Part shown: piece by piece, positions 15,471 through 25,300 of the stretch
Position numbering within the stretch: the stretch's first letter is position 1
How the letters are laid out: the number at the start of each line of letters is the position of its first letter
Assembly (NCBI GenBank): GCA_004173355.1
Contig: SEAD01000004.1
Span: 1-64,000 of the forward strand
Direction: 5' to 3'
From: Chitinophagaceae bacterium
Lineage (GTDB): Bacteria; Bacteroidota; Bacteroidia; Chitinophagales; Chitinophagaceae
DNA length: 64,000 bases
Translations under genes and position numbers: made by a program
Notes under the pieces: generated by a model
What the model saw: the letters and a program-made list of their open reading frames with translations, nothing else
Database searches by the model: none
What the model was told of the DNA's origin: nothing

Positions 15471-18206
15471 ATGCAACGACTTTCACTTCGTATCAGTGTT
15501 TTTTTGATGATGATGGTTGCCTTCGTATCCCAGGTACAGGCACAGGAAGATACAACCCGGCCAACTTCGCTTGATCCGAAGCTTATAGAGTGGCAGGACG
15601 CGCGCGTTCCGCGCGAATATGTGATCGGGGATATCTCCGTAACGGGTCTGCGCCATCTCGACACCACAATCGTACAGTCCCTCTCCGGCCTGCAGGTAGG
15701 TGATAAGTTCAACCATCCCGGCAGTGACATCTTTGCTAAAGCAATCAACAATCTCTGGCGCCAGAAGTTCTTTTCCTCTGTAGACATTTATGTAACACGT
15801 ATCGTTGACAACAAAGTCAGCATCGAGGTTGCAGTACAGGAACGGCCGAGGCTGGGAAATTTCAAATTTATCGGCATTAAAAAAGCCGATGCAGAAGAAC
15901 TCCAGGGTAAAATCGGCTTTGCCAAACAAACCATTATCACCGAGAACATGCGACGCACTGCACGCGAGGTGATTACCAAGTTTTACCAGGACAAAGGCTA
16001 CCAGAATATCAAAATCTCGATTGAAGAAAAGCCTGACCCGGCATACCCGAATTCCAATTCACTGACCATCTATATCGACAAGGGCCGCAAGGTGCGGATC
16101 GACGAAGTGAATTTTTATGGCAATGAAACAGTGGATGGCCTCCGCCTTAAAAAACAAATGAAGGGCACGAAGGAAATGAGCAAGTTCTCGCTCTACCCTT
16201 CAAAATATGTAAGTACTTACGGAACCAATCCCCGCCCGAGTTTCAAGGAGTACCTGAACGACTGGGGACCGATGTCTTTTACCAAGACCAAAAAAGTAAT
16301 CGATCCGTATTTCCGTTTCAAACTTTTCAGCTCTGCAAAATTCAACCCGACCAAATACGAAGAAGACAAGGATAAAGTCCTCGCGTTTTATAACTCACTC
16401 GGTTACCGCGATGCCTCGATCGTTGAAGACACACAGGTGATCGATACTTCCAATGCCCGGCTGTATGTCGATATCAGGGTGAACGAAGGCCGCCGGTATT
16501 ACTTCGGTAATATTACCTGGAAGGGTAACTCGCGTTATTCCGATTCGGTGCTGAATGTGATCCTCGGTATCAATAAGGGTGATATCTATAACCTCGATAT
16601 CCTCAACAAACGCCTGGGTAAAGAACTTTCACAGGAAGGTGGTGATATCAGCGGATACTACATGGATGAAGGATACCTGTTCTTCCGGGTGGAACCGGTT
16701 GAAACGGCTGTATATAATGATACCATTGATCACGAGATCCGGATCACCGAAGGCCCGCAGGCCAGGATCAAAAATGTAACCATTTCAGGTAACGAACGCA
16801 CGAAGGACCACGTAATCCGTCGGGAGCTGCGGACCGTGCCTGGTGAGCTTTTCAGCCGGACCGACCTTATCCGTTCACAGCGTGAACTGGGTAACCTGCA
16901 GTTCTTCAACCAGGAGACGATCAACCCGGGTGTGGTTCCGAATGCGGAAGATGGTACAGTGGATATCAACTGGAAACTGGAGGAAAAATCATCTGACCAG
17001 CTCGAACTGTCTGCCGGCTGGGGTGGTGGTATCGGTCTTACCGGTACACTGGGCGTCACCTTCAACAACTTTTCCATAAAGAATATCTGGAAGAAAACGG
17101 CATGGGATCCATTGCCAACGGGTGACGGACAGAAACTCAGTCTCCGTGTGCAGTCCAACGGCCGCGCCTTCCGTTCCTATAACTTCTCTTTCACCGAGCC
17201 CTGGCTGGGTGGCAAGAAACGTAACTCACTGACGGTTGGTTACAACAACAGTAAGTACTCCAATGCATTTGACCCGTATACCGGTCGTATCGACCGTGCC
17301 CGTTCGGATACCAACTACCTTAAGGTAAACGGATTCAGTGTTGCCCTCGGCAAGCAGCTGAAGTGGCCGGATGACTATTTCAACCTTGTATACTCGGTGA
17401 ATTTCACCCAGTATATCCGGAGCAACTATGCCATCTTCGAAGGTGTCAGTGGCACAGGCCGCTCGAATAACCTGAGCTTCAAAGTGGCGTTGCAGCGGTC
17501 TTCCGTGTTTGACCCGATCTTCCCGCGAAGTGGTTCGAACCTGCTTGCCAGCGTGCAGTTTACCCCGCCCTATTCCTTATTCAACCCGGATATCGTGGAT
17601 TCAAAGGATCCATATAAAAACCCCGAATACCACAAGTGGCGCTTCAATGCTGAATGGTATGTACCACTGGGCCGCCCGATGGGTGCCGACAAGAACCGCC
17701 AGTTCGTGCTGAAGATGGCAGCGAAATATGGTTTCATGGGTAAATACAACCAGGACCTGGACTATTCACCGTTTGAAAGGTTCCAGGTGGGTGATGCGGG
17801 CCTGACCAATAACTTCGGGCTGCTCGGTTATGATATCGTGGCACACCGTGGCTACCCTGTTTACCAGAATTCAGATCCTACCATCAACCCTGACCAGCAG
17901 AATGCCTCCAGGTTCTTTACCATATTCAACAAATACCAGCTTGAGCTGAGGTATCCGCTCGTGACCAACCCGGGAAGTACGATCTATGGTCTTGCTTTCT
18001 TTGAGGCGGCAAACGGCTGGTACAACTTCAAGGACTATAACCCCTTCCGCCTGCGTCGCAGTGCGGGTCTGGGTATGCGCTTCTTCCTGCCTATGTTCGG
18101 ACTGCTCGGGTTCGACTATGGTGTCGGGTTCGACCGCATGCAACCCGGCCAGGGCCTGAAAGGCGCGTCCCGCTTCACATTCATGCTTGGGTTTGAACCG
18201 GAATAA
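15471..18206 (+). CDS. bamA: Outer membrane protein assembly factor BamA
   Basis: BamA is the essential Omp85 protein that folds beta-barrel proteins into the outer membrane. The 911-residue protein has a signal peptide (about 1-24, ending VQAQ) and several POTRA domains (about residues 45-480; for example VIGDISVTGLRHLDTTIVQSLSGLQVGD and ARIKNVTISGNERTKDHVIRREL). A 16-strand barrel follows, with the family motif VRGY-like HRGYPVY and a C-terminal SRFTFMLGFEPE. The POTRA part is longer than in E. coli (810 residues), as is common in Bacteroidota. The two OmpH/Skp-like chaperone genes downstream are its usual partners. Confidence 0.95.
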   Translation: MQRLSLRISVFLMMMVAFVSQVQAQEDTTRPTSLDPKLIEWQDARVPREYVIGDISVTGLRHLDTTIVQSLSGLQVGDKFNHPGSDIFAKAINNLWRQKFFSSVDIYVTRIVDNKVSIEVAVQERPRLGNFKFIGIKKADAEELQGKIGFAKQTIITENMRRTAREVITKFYQDKGYQNIKISIEEKPDPAYPNSNSLTIYIDKGRKVRIDEVNFYGNETVDGLRLKKQMKGTKEMSKFSLYPSKYVSTYGTNPRPSFKEYLNDWGPMSFTKTKKVIDPYFRFKLFSSAKFNPTKYEEDKDKVLAFYNSLGYRDASIVEDTQVIDTSNARLYVDIRVNEGRRYYFGNITWKGNSRYSDSVLNVILGINKGDIYNLDILNKRLGKELSQEGGDISGYYMDEGYLFFRVEPVETAVYNDTIDHEIRITEGPQARIKNVTISGNERTKDHVIRRELRTVPGELFSRTDLIRSQRELGNLQFFNQETINPGVVPNAEDGTVDINWKLEEKSSDQLELSAGWGGGIGLTGTLGVTFNNFSIKNIWKKTAWDPLPTGDGQKLSLRVQSNGRAFRSYNFSFTEPWLGGKKRNSLTVGYNNSKYSNAFDPYTGRIDRARSDTNYLKVNGFSVALGKQLKWPDDYFNLVYSVNFTQYIRSNYAIFEGVSGTGRSNNLSFKVALQRSSVFDPIFPRSGSNLLASVQFTPPYSLFNPDIVDSKDPYKNPEYHKWRFNAEWYVPLGRPMGADKNRQFVLKMAAKYGFMGKYNQDLDYSPFERFQVGDAGLTNNFGLLGYDIVAHRGYPVYQNSDPTINPDQQNASRFFTIFNKYQLELRYPLVTNPGSTIYGLAFFEAANGWYNFKDYNPFRLRRSAGLGMRFFLPMFGLLGFDYGVGFDRMQPGQGLKGASRFTFMLGFEPE

Positions 18207-18256
18207 TTTTGTATCATGTGGCGAAACAGCAAACCCGCCACTAAAAAAAACGATAT

Positions 18257-18769
18257 ATGAAAAAGATAACCCTGATCGTAACCCTTGTACTTGCTGTTGC
18301 AATGAATCTCTCCGCGCAGAAGTATGCAATTATCGATACCCGTTACATCCTTGACAAGATGCCCGAATACACGGCTGCACAGAAACAGCTGGACCAGACC
18401 GCAGCCGAATGGCAGAAAGATATTGACCTCAAACAGACAGCGCTCGACCGGATGTACAAGGATTATGACGCCGAGCAGGTCATGCTCAGCGAGGACCTGA
18501 AGAAAAAACGCCAGGACCAGCTCTTCCTGAAAGAGAAAGAACTGCGGGACATCCAGCGTCAACGTTTTGGTTTTGAGGGAGATCTGTTTAAGAAAAGACA
18601 GGAACTGGTGAAACCGATCCAGGATAAGGTGTACAATGCCGTACAGAAGATCGCGACCCAGCGCACCTACGATTTCGTGCTCGATAAAAGTGAAGGAATT
18701 ACCATTATATTTGCCGACCCCAAACTCGACAAGAGTGAGGATGTATTAAGGGAACTCGGCATCAAATAA
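18257..18769 (+). CDS. OmpH/Skp family periplasmic chaperone (first copy)
   Basis: The 170-residue exported protein has a signal peptide (1-21, ending LSAQ), then KYAIIDTRYILDKMPEYTAAQKQLDQ, the standard OmpH opening. A long coiled-coil rich in Lys, Glu and Gln follows (about 45-120), then the closing strand YDFVLDKSEGITIIFADPKLD. Skp trimers hold unfolded outer-membrane proteins in the periplasm before BamA. It lies 50 bases after bamA and 118 bases before a second OmpH gene, probably in one operon with bamA. Confidence 0.92.
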   Translation: MKKITLIVTLVLAVAMNLSAQKYAIIDTRYILDKMPEYTAAQKQLDQTAAEWQKDIDLKQTALDRMYKDYDAEQVMLSEDLKKKRQDQLFLKEKELRDIQRQRFGFEGDLFKKRQELVKPIQDKVYNAVQKIATQRTYDFVLDKSEGITIIFADPKLDKSEDVLRELGIK

Positions 18770-18887
18770 GGGTTTGCGGTCACTGTGGATATGTTAAATC
18801 AGGGGTGCAAGCAACTAATTAAAGCGAAACCATCTCTTACTCACAAATAAAAAACACCAACCCTGTTAAGGGGGAAAAAGAAAACAA

Positions 18888-19454
18888 ATGCAGATGAAAA
18901 AATTGAAAGTATTAGTAGTAGCGGCTTGCCTGGTGCTGGTAGCTAACGAATCACAGGCCCAGACCAAGATCGGCTACATTGATGCGGAGACGGTCCTGTA
19001 CCTGATGCCGGAAGTGGCAAAAATCGACACACTGGTTAACCAGTACCGTGTTGACACCGTTGGTAAAGAGTTCAACTCACTGATGGCGACTTACCAATAC
19101 AAAGACAGCATTTTCAGGGACTCCAGCAAGCCAATGCCCCCTGCAGTCCGCGAACAATACCAGCGTGAGCTGGCTGAACTGACCCAGACCCTCCAGAGCT
19201 GGCAGCAGATCGCACAGGAAGCTATCCAGAACAAACAACAACAGCTCCTTGCGCCGGTTATGAAAAAAATCCAGGATGCAATCAATGCAGTAGCGAAAGA
19301 AAAGGGTTACACCTATGTGGTTTCCCGCGAATCACTGATTGTTGCCCCGGATGCTGACAACCTGCTTTCCGCAGTTGCCACCAAACTTAAGATCACCCTG
19401 CCTCCGCAACTCCAGCCCGGTTACAAACCACCAGCTGGCGGCGCAAGGCCATAA
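18888..19454 (+). CDS. OmpH/Skp family periplasmic chaperone (second copy)
   Basis: The protein has 188 residues from ATG 18888; ATG 18894 (MKKLKV) is equally plausible. A signal peptide ends ESQAQ, followed by TKIGYIDAETVLYLMPEVAKID, a Gln-rich coiled coil and YTYVVSRESLIVAPDADNLLSAV. It has the same architecture as the preceding gene but a Pro/Gly-rich C-terminal tail (PGYKPPAGGARP). Twin OmpH genes after bamA are typical of Bacteroidota. A strong terminator follows, after which murI has its own promoter. Confidence 0.92.
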   Translation: MQMKKLKVLVVAACLVLVANESQAQTKIGYIDAETVLYLMPEVAKIDTLVNQYRVDTVGKEFNSLMATYQYKDSIFRDSSKPMPPAVREQYQRELAELTQTLQSWQQIAQEAIQNKQQQLLAPVMKKIQDAINAVAKEKGYTYVVSRESLIVAPDADNLLSAVATKLKITLPPQLQPGYKPPAGGARP

Positions 19455-19471
19455 TAAAAAACTTCTGGTAC

Positions 19472-19505
19472 AAAACCCCGTTGCATCCGCAGCGGGGTTT
19501 TTTGT
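19472..19505 (+). terminator. Rho-independent terminator after the ompH pair
   Basis: Thirteen-bp stem AAAACCCCGTTGC/GCAGCGGGGTTTT (one T-G wobble) with a 4-base loop and a T run ending TTTG. The last TTTG (19501-19504) also sits where the murI -33 box is expected. Confidence 0.88.
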
Positions 19506-19522
19506 TTTCCGTGCCAGCCCGT

Positions 19523-19530
19523 TAACTTTG
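19523..19530 (+). promoter_or_regulatory. Promoter -7 box TAACTTTG of murI
   Basis: Exact TAnnTTTG match 4 bases before the murI ATG. TTTG at 19501-19504, 18 bases upstream, gives near-ideal -33/-7 spacing. The leader would be very short or absent. Confidence 0.65.
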
Positions 19531-19534
19531 GATC

Positions 19535-20362
19535 ATGCAAAAAGCAAATCCCATCGGGGTGTTTGACTCCGGTTACGGAGGCCTGAGTGTGCTGAAAGAA
19601 ATCATTGGCAAACTGCCGGAGTACGATTACATCTATCTTGGCGACAATGCGCGGGCACCGTATGGCAACCGCTCCTTCGATACCGTGTATGAATACACCC
19701 TGCAATGTGTCAGATGGTTTTTCGACCAGGGCTGCTCACTGGTCATCCTGGCCTGTAATACCGCATCGGCAAAAGCCCTGCGATCGATCCAGCAGCGCGA
19801 CCTCCCGGGAATGGGTGCCGAAAAACGGGTGCTTGGGGTGATCCGCCCCACCACCGAACTGATTGGGAGCCTGACCGAAACGGGCAGTGTAGGGATCCTG
19901 GCCACAAATGGCACCGTTGCTTCCAATTCATACCCCGTGGAGATTGCAAAGTTTTATCCCGGTGTAAAAGTATACCAGGAAGCCTGCCCGATGTGGGTGC
20001 CGCTGGTCGAGAACAATGAGTTTGACAATGCAGGGGCCGATTTTTTTATCCGTAAAAATCTCCAGAACATTTTCCATACCGGCAAACAGATCGATGTGCT
20101 CCTCATGGCCTGCACACACTACCCGCTGATGAAGGACCGGATCCGGGAACATGTGCCGGTGCAGGTAAAACTGCTTTCCCAGGGAGAGATCGTGGCCGAG
20201 AGCCTCGACGATTACCTCATGCGCCATCCCGGGATGGCCGCGCTTTGCAGCCGCAATGGTACCCGCGAGTTTTACACCACCGATTCCCCCCAGGATTTTG
20301 ATAACCATGCTACCCGCTTTTTCGGCGAAGCCGTGAAATCCCATCATGTACAGATTGGGTGA
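19535..20362 (+). CDS. murI: Glutamate racemase
   Basis: MurI makes D-glutamate for peptidoglycan by a two-cysteine racemisation in the cytoplasm. The 275-residue protein has the substrate motif GVFDSGYGGLSVL (Asp11, Ser12), the first catalytic Cys74 in ILACNTAS and the second, Cys193, in MACTHYPL, plus the YLGDNARAPYG motif. It follows the ompH terminator with its own promoter. With uppS and murA in this window, it makes the third cell-wall precursor enzyme, though the three are not one operon. Confidence 0.96.
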   Translation: MQKANPIGVFDSGYGGLSVLKEIIGKLPEYDYIYLGDNARAPYGNRSFDTVYEYTLQCVRWFFDQGCSLVILACNTASAKALRSIQQRDLPGMGAEKRVLGVIRPTTELIGSLTETGSVGILATNGTVASNSYPVEIAKFYPGVKVYQEACPMWVPLVENNEFDNAGADFFIRKNLQNIFHTGKQIDVLLMACTHYPLMKDRIREHVPVQVKLLSQGEIVAESLDDYLMRHPGMAALCSRNGTREFYTTDSPQDFDNHATRFFGEAVKSHHVQIG

Positions 20363-20449
20363 GGCGAAATCATTATTGTGTTGCAGCGAGTTATGGAGGC
20401 ACCTGAAAAGAAATCGGGTATTCTGTGCGTTCTTCTGCCGATGAAACCC

Positions 20450-20457
20450 TACCTTTG
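20450..20457 (+). promoter_or_regulatory. Promoter -7 box TACCTTTG of rpmH
   Basis: Exact TAnnTTTG match about 100 bases before the rpmH ATG, which leaves a leader of roughly 95 bases in the 195-bp gap after murI. Confidence 0.55.
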
Positions 20458-20557
20458 CCGTCCTTTCACAAACCAGCGGGTGTGGTGACCTGCCGGCCAA
20501 TGAAACCAGGTCCGTTCTCCCGGGCCACCTTTCAAACAGTGAAAAAGTAAAAAAATT

Positions 20558-20713
20558 ATGAAACGTACATTCCAGCCCCACGTTCGCCGTCGTAAAACCG
20601 TTCACGGATTCCGTAAACGCATGCAAACCGCTAATGGCCGTAAGGTGTTAGCCAGCCGTCGCGCGAAAGGCCGTCATAAACTGACTGTTTCTGACGAACG
20701 CAAACTGAAGTAA
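20558..20713 (+). CDS. rpmH: Large ribosomal subunit protein bL34
   Basis: This 51-residue, very basic protein ([20 protein letters not shown] ... [20 protein letters not shown]) is full-length L34 of the 50S subunit. The start is fixed by the invariant MKRTFQP. It precedes rnpA and yidD, the classic bacterial order. A leader of about 100 bases and a terminator immediately after the gene suggest it can be transcribed alone at high level. Confidence 0.98.
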   Translation: MKRTFQPHVRRRKTVHGFRKRMQTANGRKVLASRRAKGRHKLTVSDERKLK

Positions 20714-20755
20714 TCCATTACGCCGTTCAACGGCGAACGATACAGATATTCCTGA

Positions 20756-20782
20756 ATAGCTCCTCCTGAAGGGGCTATTTTT
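20756..20782 (+). terminator. Terminator after rpmH, overlapping the rnpA promoter
   Basis: Nine-bp stem ATAGCTCCT/AGGGGCTAT (one T-G pair) with a 5-base loop and a run of five T. The end of the stem and its T run also spell TATTTTTG (20776-20783), an exact match to the -7 box. Confidence 0.75.
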
Positions 20783-20783
20783 G
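20776..20783 (+). promoter_or_regulatory. Promoter -7 box TATTTTTG of rnpA, embedded in the rpmH terminator tail
   Basis: Exact TAnnTTTG match. The in-frame TTG at 20781 lies inside the box and so could not be in the transcript; this favours the GTG at 20823 as the rnpA start, with a leader of about 35 bases. Confidence 0.5.
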
Positions 20784-20822
20784 TACCCGGATACCGGCTG
20801 CCTTGATGCCGCAAAAAATTAC

Positions 20823-21224
20823 GTGCAGAAAAAATTTACCATAGGGAAAACGGAGCGGCTCAAAAGCCGGAAGAAGATCGATGAGCTCTTCCGTGGCGGA
20901 CGTCGGTTTAATGCCGGTCCGTTCCGGGTGTCATTTGCCATTGAAGCAGGTGCCGCAGTCATGCAGTTTGGTACCGGCGCGGGCACCCGCAATTTCAAAC
21001 GCGCGCATGACCGCAACCGGATCAAACGGCTTTGCCGCGAAAACTGGCGCTTGGCCAACCAGCCGCTGAAGGAACTGATGCTGCAGCGTCAACTTTCACT
21101 CTTTGTATTTGTACTTTATACGGGTAAGGAACTGCCGGATTATACGTTTACCCGGTCGCATTTTACCCGTATCACCGATAACCTGCTTCGAGCCTGTAAT
21201 GAAACAATTACTCCGGATACTTAG
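20823..21224 (+). CDS. rnpA: Ribonuclease P protein component
   Basis: RnpA is the protein cofactor that helps RNase P RNA process tRNA 5' ends. From GTG 20823 it has 133 residues: [22 protein letters not shown], the usual N-terminus, then the RNR signature in [16 protein letters not shown]. The frame opens 42 bases earlier with TTG at 20781, but that codon lies in the promoter-like box and the extra residues do not resemble the family. The 3' end overlaps yidD by 26 bases in another frame. Confidence 0.92.
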   Translation: MQKKFTIGKTERLKSRKKIDELFRGGRRFNAGPFRVSFAIEAGAAVMQFGTGAGTRNFKRAHDRNRIKRLCRENWRLANQPLKELMLQRQLSLFVFVLYTGKELPDYTFTRSHFTRITDNLLRACNETITPDT

Positions 21225-21429
21225 CCTGCCGTTCCTGGCACTGATAAAAATCTACCAGGTGATGATCTCACCCTGGCTGGGACCAAAGTGCCGGTACACT
21301 CCTACCTGCTCGCATTATGCAGCCGAGTCACTGAAGAAATATGGTGTCTTCAAAGGGATCTGGCTTTCGGTCAAACGGATTGCACGCTGTCATCCATGGG
21401 GCGGCAGCGGATATGACCCGGTACCATAA
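21199..21429 (+). CDS. yidD: Membrane protein insertion efficiency factor YidD
   Basis: The 76-residue protein matches YidD along its whole length: [40 protein letters not shown] ... [15 protein letters not shown]. It is a small, membrane-associated amphipathic protein thought to assist YidC-dependent insertion. The ATG at 21199 is inside the end of rnpA (26-base overlap), so translation is probably coupled. yidC, often the next gene in other phyla, is absent here. Confidence 0.95.
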   Translation: MKQLLRILSLPFLALIKIYQVMISPWLGPKCRYTPTCSHYAAESLKKYGVFKGIWLSVKRIARCHPWGGSGYDPVP

Positions 21430-21462
21430 AAAAAATCCCCTGCCGTGAGTCACAGCAGGGGA
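21428..21462 (-). terminator. Rho-independent terminator of the superoxide dismutase gene
   Basis: Stem TCCCCTGC/GCAGGGGA (8 bp, 21436-21462). On the minus strand it is followed by eight T (A run at 21428-21435). It lies between the converging yidD and superoxide dismutase genes. Confidence 0.8.
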
Positions 21463-21489
21463 AAATATAATTCCAAGGGAAGCGCCCGG

Positions 21490-22095
21490 TTATTTTGCTG
21501 CGGCTTCGTAAAGCTCGCCCACTTTTGACCAGTTGATTACCGCCCAGATCGCTTTCAGGTAATCAGGACGTTTGTTCTGGTACTTCAGGTAATATGCATG
21601 TTCCCATACATCAATACCCAGCACCGGTGTGCCTTTCACTTCAGCAATATCCATCAGTGGGTTATCCTGGTTGGGGGTTGACGTCACTTCCAGTTTACCA
21701 TCTTTTACAATCAGCCAGGCCCATCCTGACCCAAAACGGGTGGTTCCGGCTGCATTTACTTTTTCTTTCAGGCCATCGAGTGAGCCGAAAGTGCTGTTGA
21801 TCGCCTCAGCCAGTTTGCCGGAAGGCTCACCGCCATTAGCTGACAGCTGGTTCCAGAAAAATGTATGGTTCCAGTGACCACCGCCATTGTTGCGCACGGC
21901 AGGGGAAATTTTTCCTGCAGAAGCCACAAGTTCTTCGATGGTTTTATTTTCATGCTCAGTGCCTGCGATTGCCTTGTTCAGGTTGTCGACATATGCCTGG
22001 TGGTGTTTGCCATGGTGGATTTCCATTGTCTGCTTGTCAATATGAGGTTCCAGAGCATCGGGTGCGTAAGGCAACGCCGGTAATGTAAATGCCAT
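21490..22095 (-). CDS. Superoxide dismutase, Fe/Mn type
   Basis: It converts superoxide to oxygen and hydrogen peroxide in the cytoplasm. The 201-residue protein carries the four metal ligands His27, His77 (in [10 protein letters not shown]), Asp162 and His166 (DVWEHAYY), plus the closing family sequence [21 protein letters not shown]. Choosing Fe or Mn from sequence alone is unsafe; the QDNPL context is frequent in both Mn and cambialistic enzymes. It has an exact -7 box on the minus strand and its own terminator, so it is a single-gene unit divergent from the SusC locus. Confidence 0.95.
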   Translation of the reverse strand: MAFTLPALPYAPDALEPHIDKQTMEIHHGKHHQAYVDNLNKAIAGTEHENKTIEELVASAGKISPAVRNNGGGHWNHTFFWNQLSANGGEPSGKLAEAINSTFGSLDGLKEKVNAAGTTRFGSGWAWLIVKDGKLEVTSTPNQDNPLMDIAEVKGTPVLGIDVWEHAYYLKYQNKRPDYLKAIWAVINWSKVGELYEAAAK

Positions 22096-22138
22096 AATTA
22101 AAATTTTAAAGTTGAGAAATAGATCCCTGAATAGGTAA

Positions 22139-22146
22139 CAAATTTA
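22139..22146 (-). promoter_or_regulatory. Promoter -7 box TAAATTTG of the superoxide dismutase gene
   Basis: Exact TAnnTTTG match on the minus strand (CAAATTTA on plus), 43 bases before the start codon. Confidence 0.55.
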
Positions 22147-22184
22147 TTGCCTTACTGTTGATATACAGGAATAATTTCATGTTA

Positions 22185-22221
22185 TCACTTAGTGAATACA
22201 CCTATCACTAGAAATAGTGAT
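22185..22221. promoter_or_regulatory. Pair of inverted repeats with a shared TCACT half-site, candidate operators
   Basis: Two perfect inverted repeats stand next to each other: TCACTtAGTGA (22185-22195) and ATCACTAgaaaTAGTGAT (22204-22221). Their centres are about 22 bp apart, two helical turns. They lie between the superoxide dismutase -7 box and the susC start. No regulator gene is adjacent; binding by a dimeric regulator is an inference. Confidence 0.5.
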
Positions 22222-22326
22222 GCTTTCCTCTCAGATTCACGCCTGTCGCGGAAAGAACAAAGCTTCTTTTTCCGTATTTTCCATGTCTCCATTTTATACA
22301 AAACTGCGAAAACAAAATCAACTCTT

Positions 22327-25300
22327 ATGGGAAGGACAAGGCATTTACTGCACCTGCTGTTCTGGCTATTCGCATTGCCCCTTACCCTGGCGGCACAGAC
22401 CAGGGAAGTTTCGGGAACGATTACCAACAGCAAAGGCGAACCTGTACCGTCGGCCACGGTCCAGCAGAAAGGAACCGGCAATTCAGTAGCGGCCAGCGCC
22501 CAGGGGCGTTACAGCATCACCGTCAGCGGCGCGAATATCGTCCTGCTTATTTCATCCGCCGGTTTTACCAGCACCGAATTCCCGATCGGGGATGCGGCCA
22601 GTTATGATTTCCAGCTGACAGAGTCCGGTTCACTATCCGAAGTAGTGGTCACCGGTGCCTTTGGTGTAAAGCAGCGCAAGAAGACGCTTGGGTACAATGT
22701 GCAGGAGGTCAATTCAGCCGAACTTGCCAAGGGGAAAGAAAACAGTTTTATCAATGCCCTGCAGGGTAAGGTGAGTGGGGTCAATATCAATTCCACGGGT
22801 GGCGCACCCGGGGCAGGTACCGATATCGTGATCCGCGGGATTTCTTCCCTTAACCCCGGCGCCAACAACCAGCCGCTGATCATCGTTGATGGAATGCCGG
22901 TTGACAACAGCACTGTTGTGGGAAGCCTTATGCCAAGTGCCGGTTCAAACGGTAACCAGGCTGGTTCACGTGACCAGTTTGCCACTGCCAACCGCGGGCT
23001 GGATATCAACCCCGACGATATCGAATCTATCTCCGTGCTGAAAGGTGCGGGTGCCACGGCACTTTATGGATTGCAGGCCGCCAATGGTGTGATCATTATA
23101 ACTACAAAAAAGGGAGCGGCAGGGAAAATGGTCGTCAGCGCCAGTTCATCCGCATCGATCGACTTCCTGACCAAGTACCCCGAGATCCAGAAGAAATACC
23201 GGGAAGGCCAGGGCGGCCGGATCAATATCGCACAGACCGGACTACTAGGTACCCGTTTCCAGACATTCGGACCCGCGATCAGTGCACAGGACCATGTGTA
23301 TGAAAATTTCCGTGATGCCTTTGATAATGGTGCACGTTACAACAACTCCATTTCGGTGCAGGGAGGCAATGGCAAGAGTACTTATTATACTTCTTTCTCT
23401 TCGCTCAACCAGAAAGGGATGATCCCCACTACCAAATTCAACCGGTATACATTCAAACTGGCCGGATCCACACAGGTGACGGACAGGTTCCAGGTGCTGG
23501 GCTCGGCTACGCTGACCTCTTCCCGCAACGTGCAGCCATCTGCCGGTGATAAAGGCATCATGACCGCATTGTCGTACCATACCACTACCGTGGATGTGCG
23601 TGATTATATCCGTCCTGATGGTACCATCAACAGCTACGCCGGGTCAACGATCGATAACCCATTGTATGTGGCACGATTCAGCCAGCTGCAGAGCAACCTG
23701 TTCCGTTTTGTGGGGAATATGGGATTCAGCTGGAATATCCTCAACGGACTTAAGTTTGATTACAAGATAGGGGGCGACTTCTACGGGGATAACCGCACGC
23801 GTATTGTGCCCGGTCCGATCTTCCCCGGTGCAGTGGCACTTGACCTGGCAGCCGCAACCGGCGGGTATATCGCAGAGGACCGTGTGAGTTTCCGTGACGT
23901 GACTTCCAATGCTTTCCTGACATACAACAACAAGATCAATGAAGACTTCGACTATTCGGTGCTGGTGGGTAACACGATCCAGAATACATATACTGACCTG
24001 ATCAGTGCAAGGGGTGAAGGGTTTTCGTCACCCAACTTTTTTGACCTGAGTAATACCGCTAACCTGTACAATAACCGGGTGACCACCCGCCGCCGTTACG
24101 CGGGTATTTTTGGTACTGCGAAAATCGGGTTCCGCAATGCACTGTACCTCGAGCTTTCCGGCAGGAACGATTACAGTTCAACACTGCCACCCGGCAACAA
24201 CTCGTTCTTTTATCCGGCAACCAGTCTCAGTTATGTGTTCACTGACCTGCACAAGATCTCCGGTTCGGTGCTGAACTATGGTAAACTGCGTGCATCCTAT
24301 GCCCAGGTCGGGAAGGATGCCTCCCCTTATAGCGATCGTGTATACTACTACCCCGCATCCGGATTCCCCTTCAATGGTGTAGGTGGTATCCGCAGGGGCG
24401 GTACATATGCTGACTTCAGTTTGCTTCCTGAAAAACAAAAATCCATCGAACTGGGTACGGAGCTGCATTTCCTTGCATCACGCATCACACTTGACCTTTC
24501 TGTGTACCAGAGCAAAAACGTGGACCAGATCCTGTCCGTTCCCATCTCCTATGCCAGCGGATATTTCAACTACCTGACCAATTCCGGTTCGATCCGCAAC
24601 CGCGGTGTGGAAGTGGAACTGGGTGGATCGCCGGTAAAGACCGAAGCGCTCACATGGACGGCTACCATCAACTGGTCGATGAACCGCAGCAAGGTGCTGT
24701 CGATCAAGGAAGGCATCACCGAAGTGCCATTCTATAATGAAGGCAGGGTGAGCAATAAACTGGTGGTTGGCGGATCCGCAGGTGATATGTATGGCGTGGC
24801 TTACCAGCGCAATGATGACGGGCAACTGATTATCAACGACAATACGGCAAGCGCTCAGTATGGCCGCCCGCTGGTTACCCCTTCCGCAGCCAATCTCTGG
24901 GTGAAAGTGGGCAATGCCATCCCTGACTGGCTGGGCAGTCTCAACAACTCAGTCACCTACAAAGGCTTCAATCTCTCTTTCCTGCTGGAAGTGAAAAAAG
25001 GCGGGGACATGATGGATGTAACCATGCGGAACTCTATCCGCAACGGTGTGCTGAAGATCACGGAAAACCGTTACCAGCAGATCGTGTTCCAGGGTGTGAA
25101 AGCAACCGACGGTCGTCCGAATGATATCCCCACCATCCTTGATGAAAATTATTACCGTGATGCCGATGTGTTTAACAATATCGCAGACGTGATTGTACAG
25201 GATGCAAGCTGGGTGAGGCTTCGCAACGTCAGCATCGGATATGAGCTCCCCCGTAAATGGTTGTCGGCCCAGAAAGTGGTGAAGAGTGCCAACCTGAGTG

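Noticed and set aside
20781-20822. TTG at 20781 as the start of rnpA
   Set aside because: It lies inside the promoter-like TATTTTTG and the added residues do not fit RnpA; GTG at 20823 gives the normal N-terminus.
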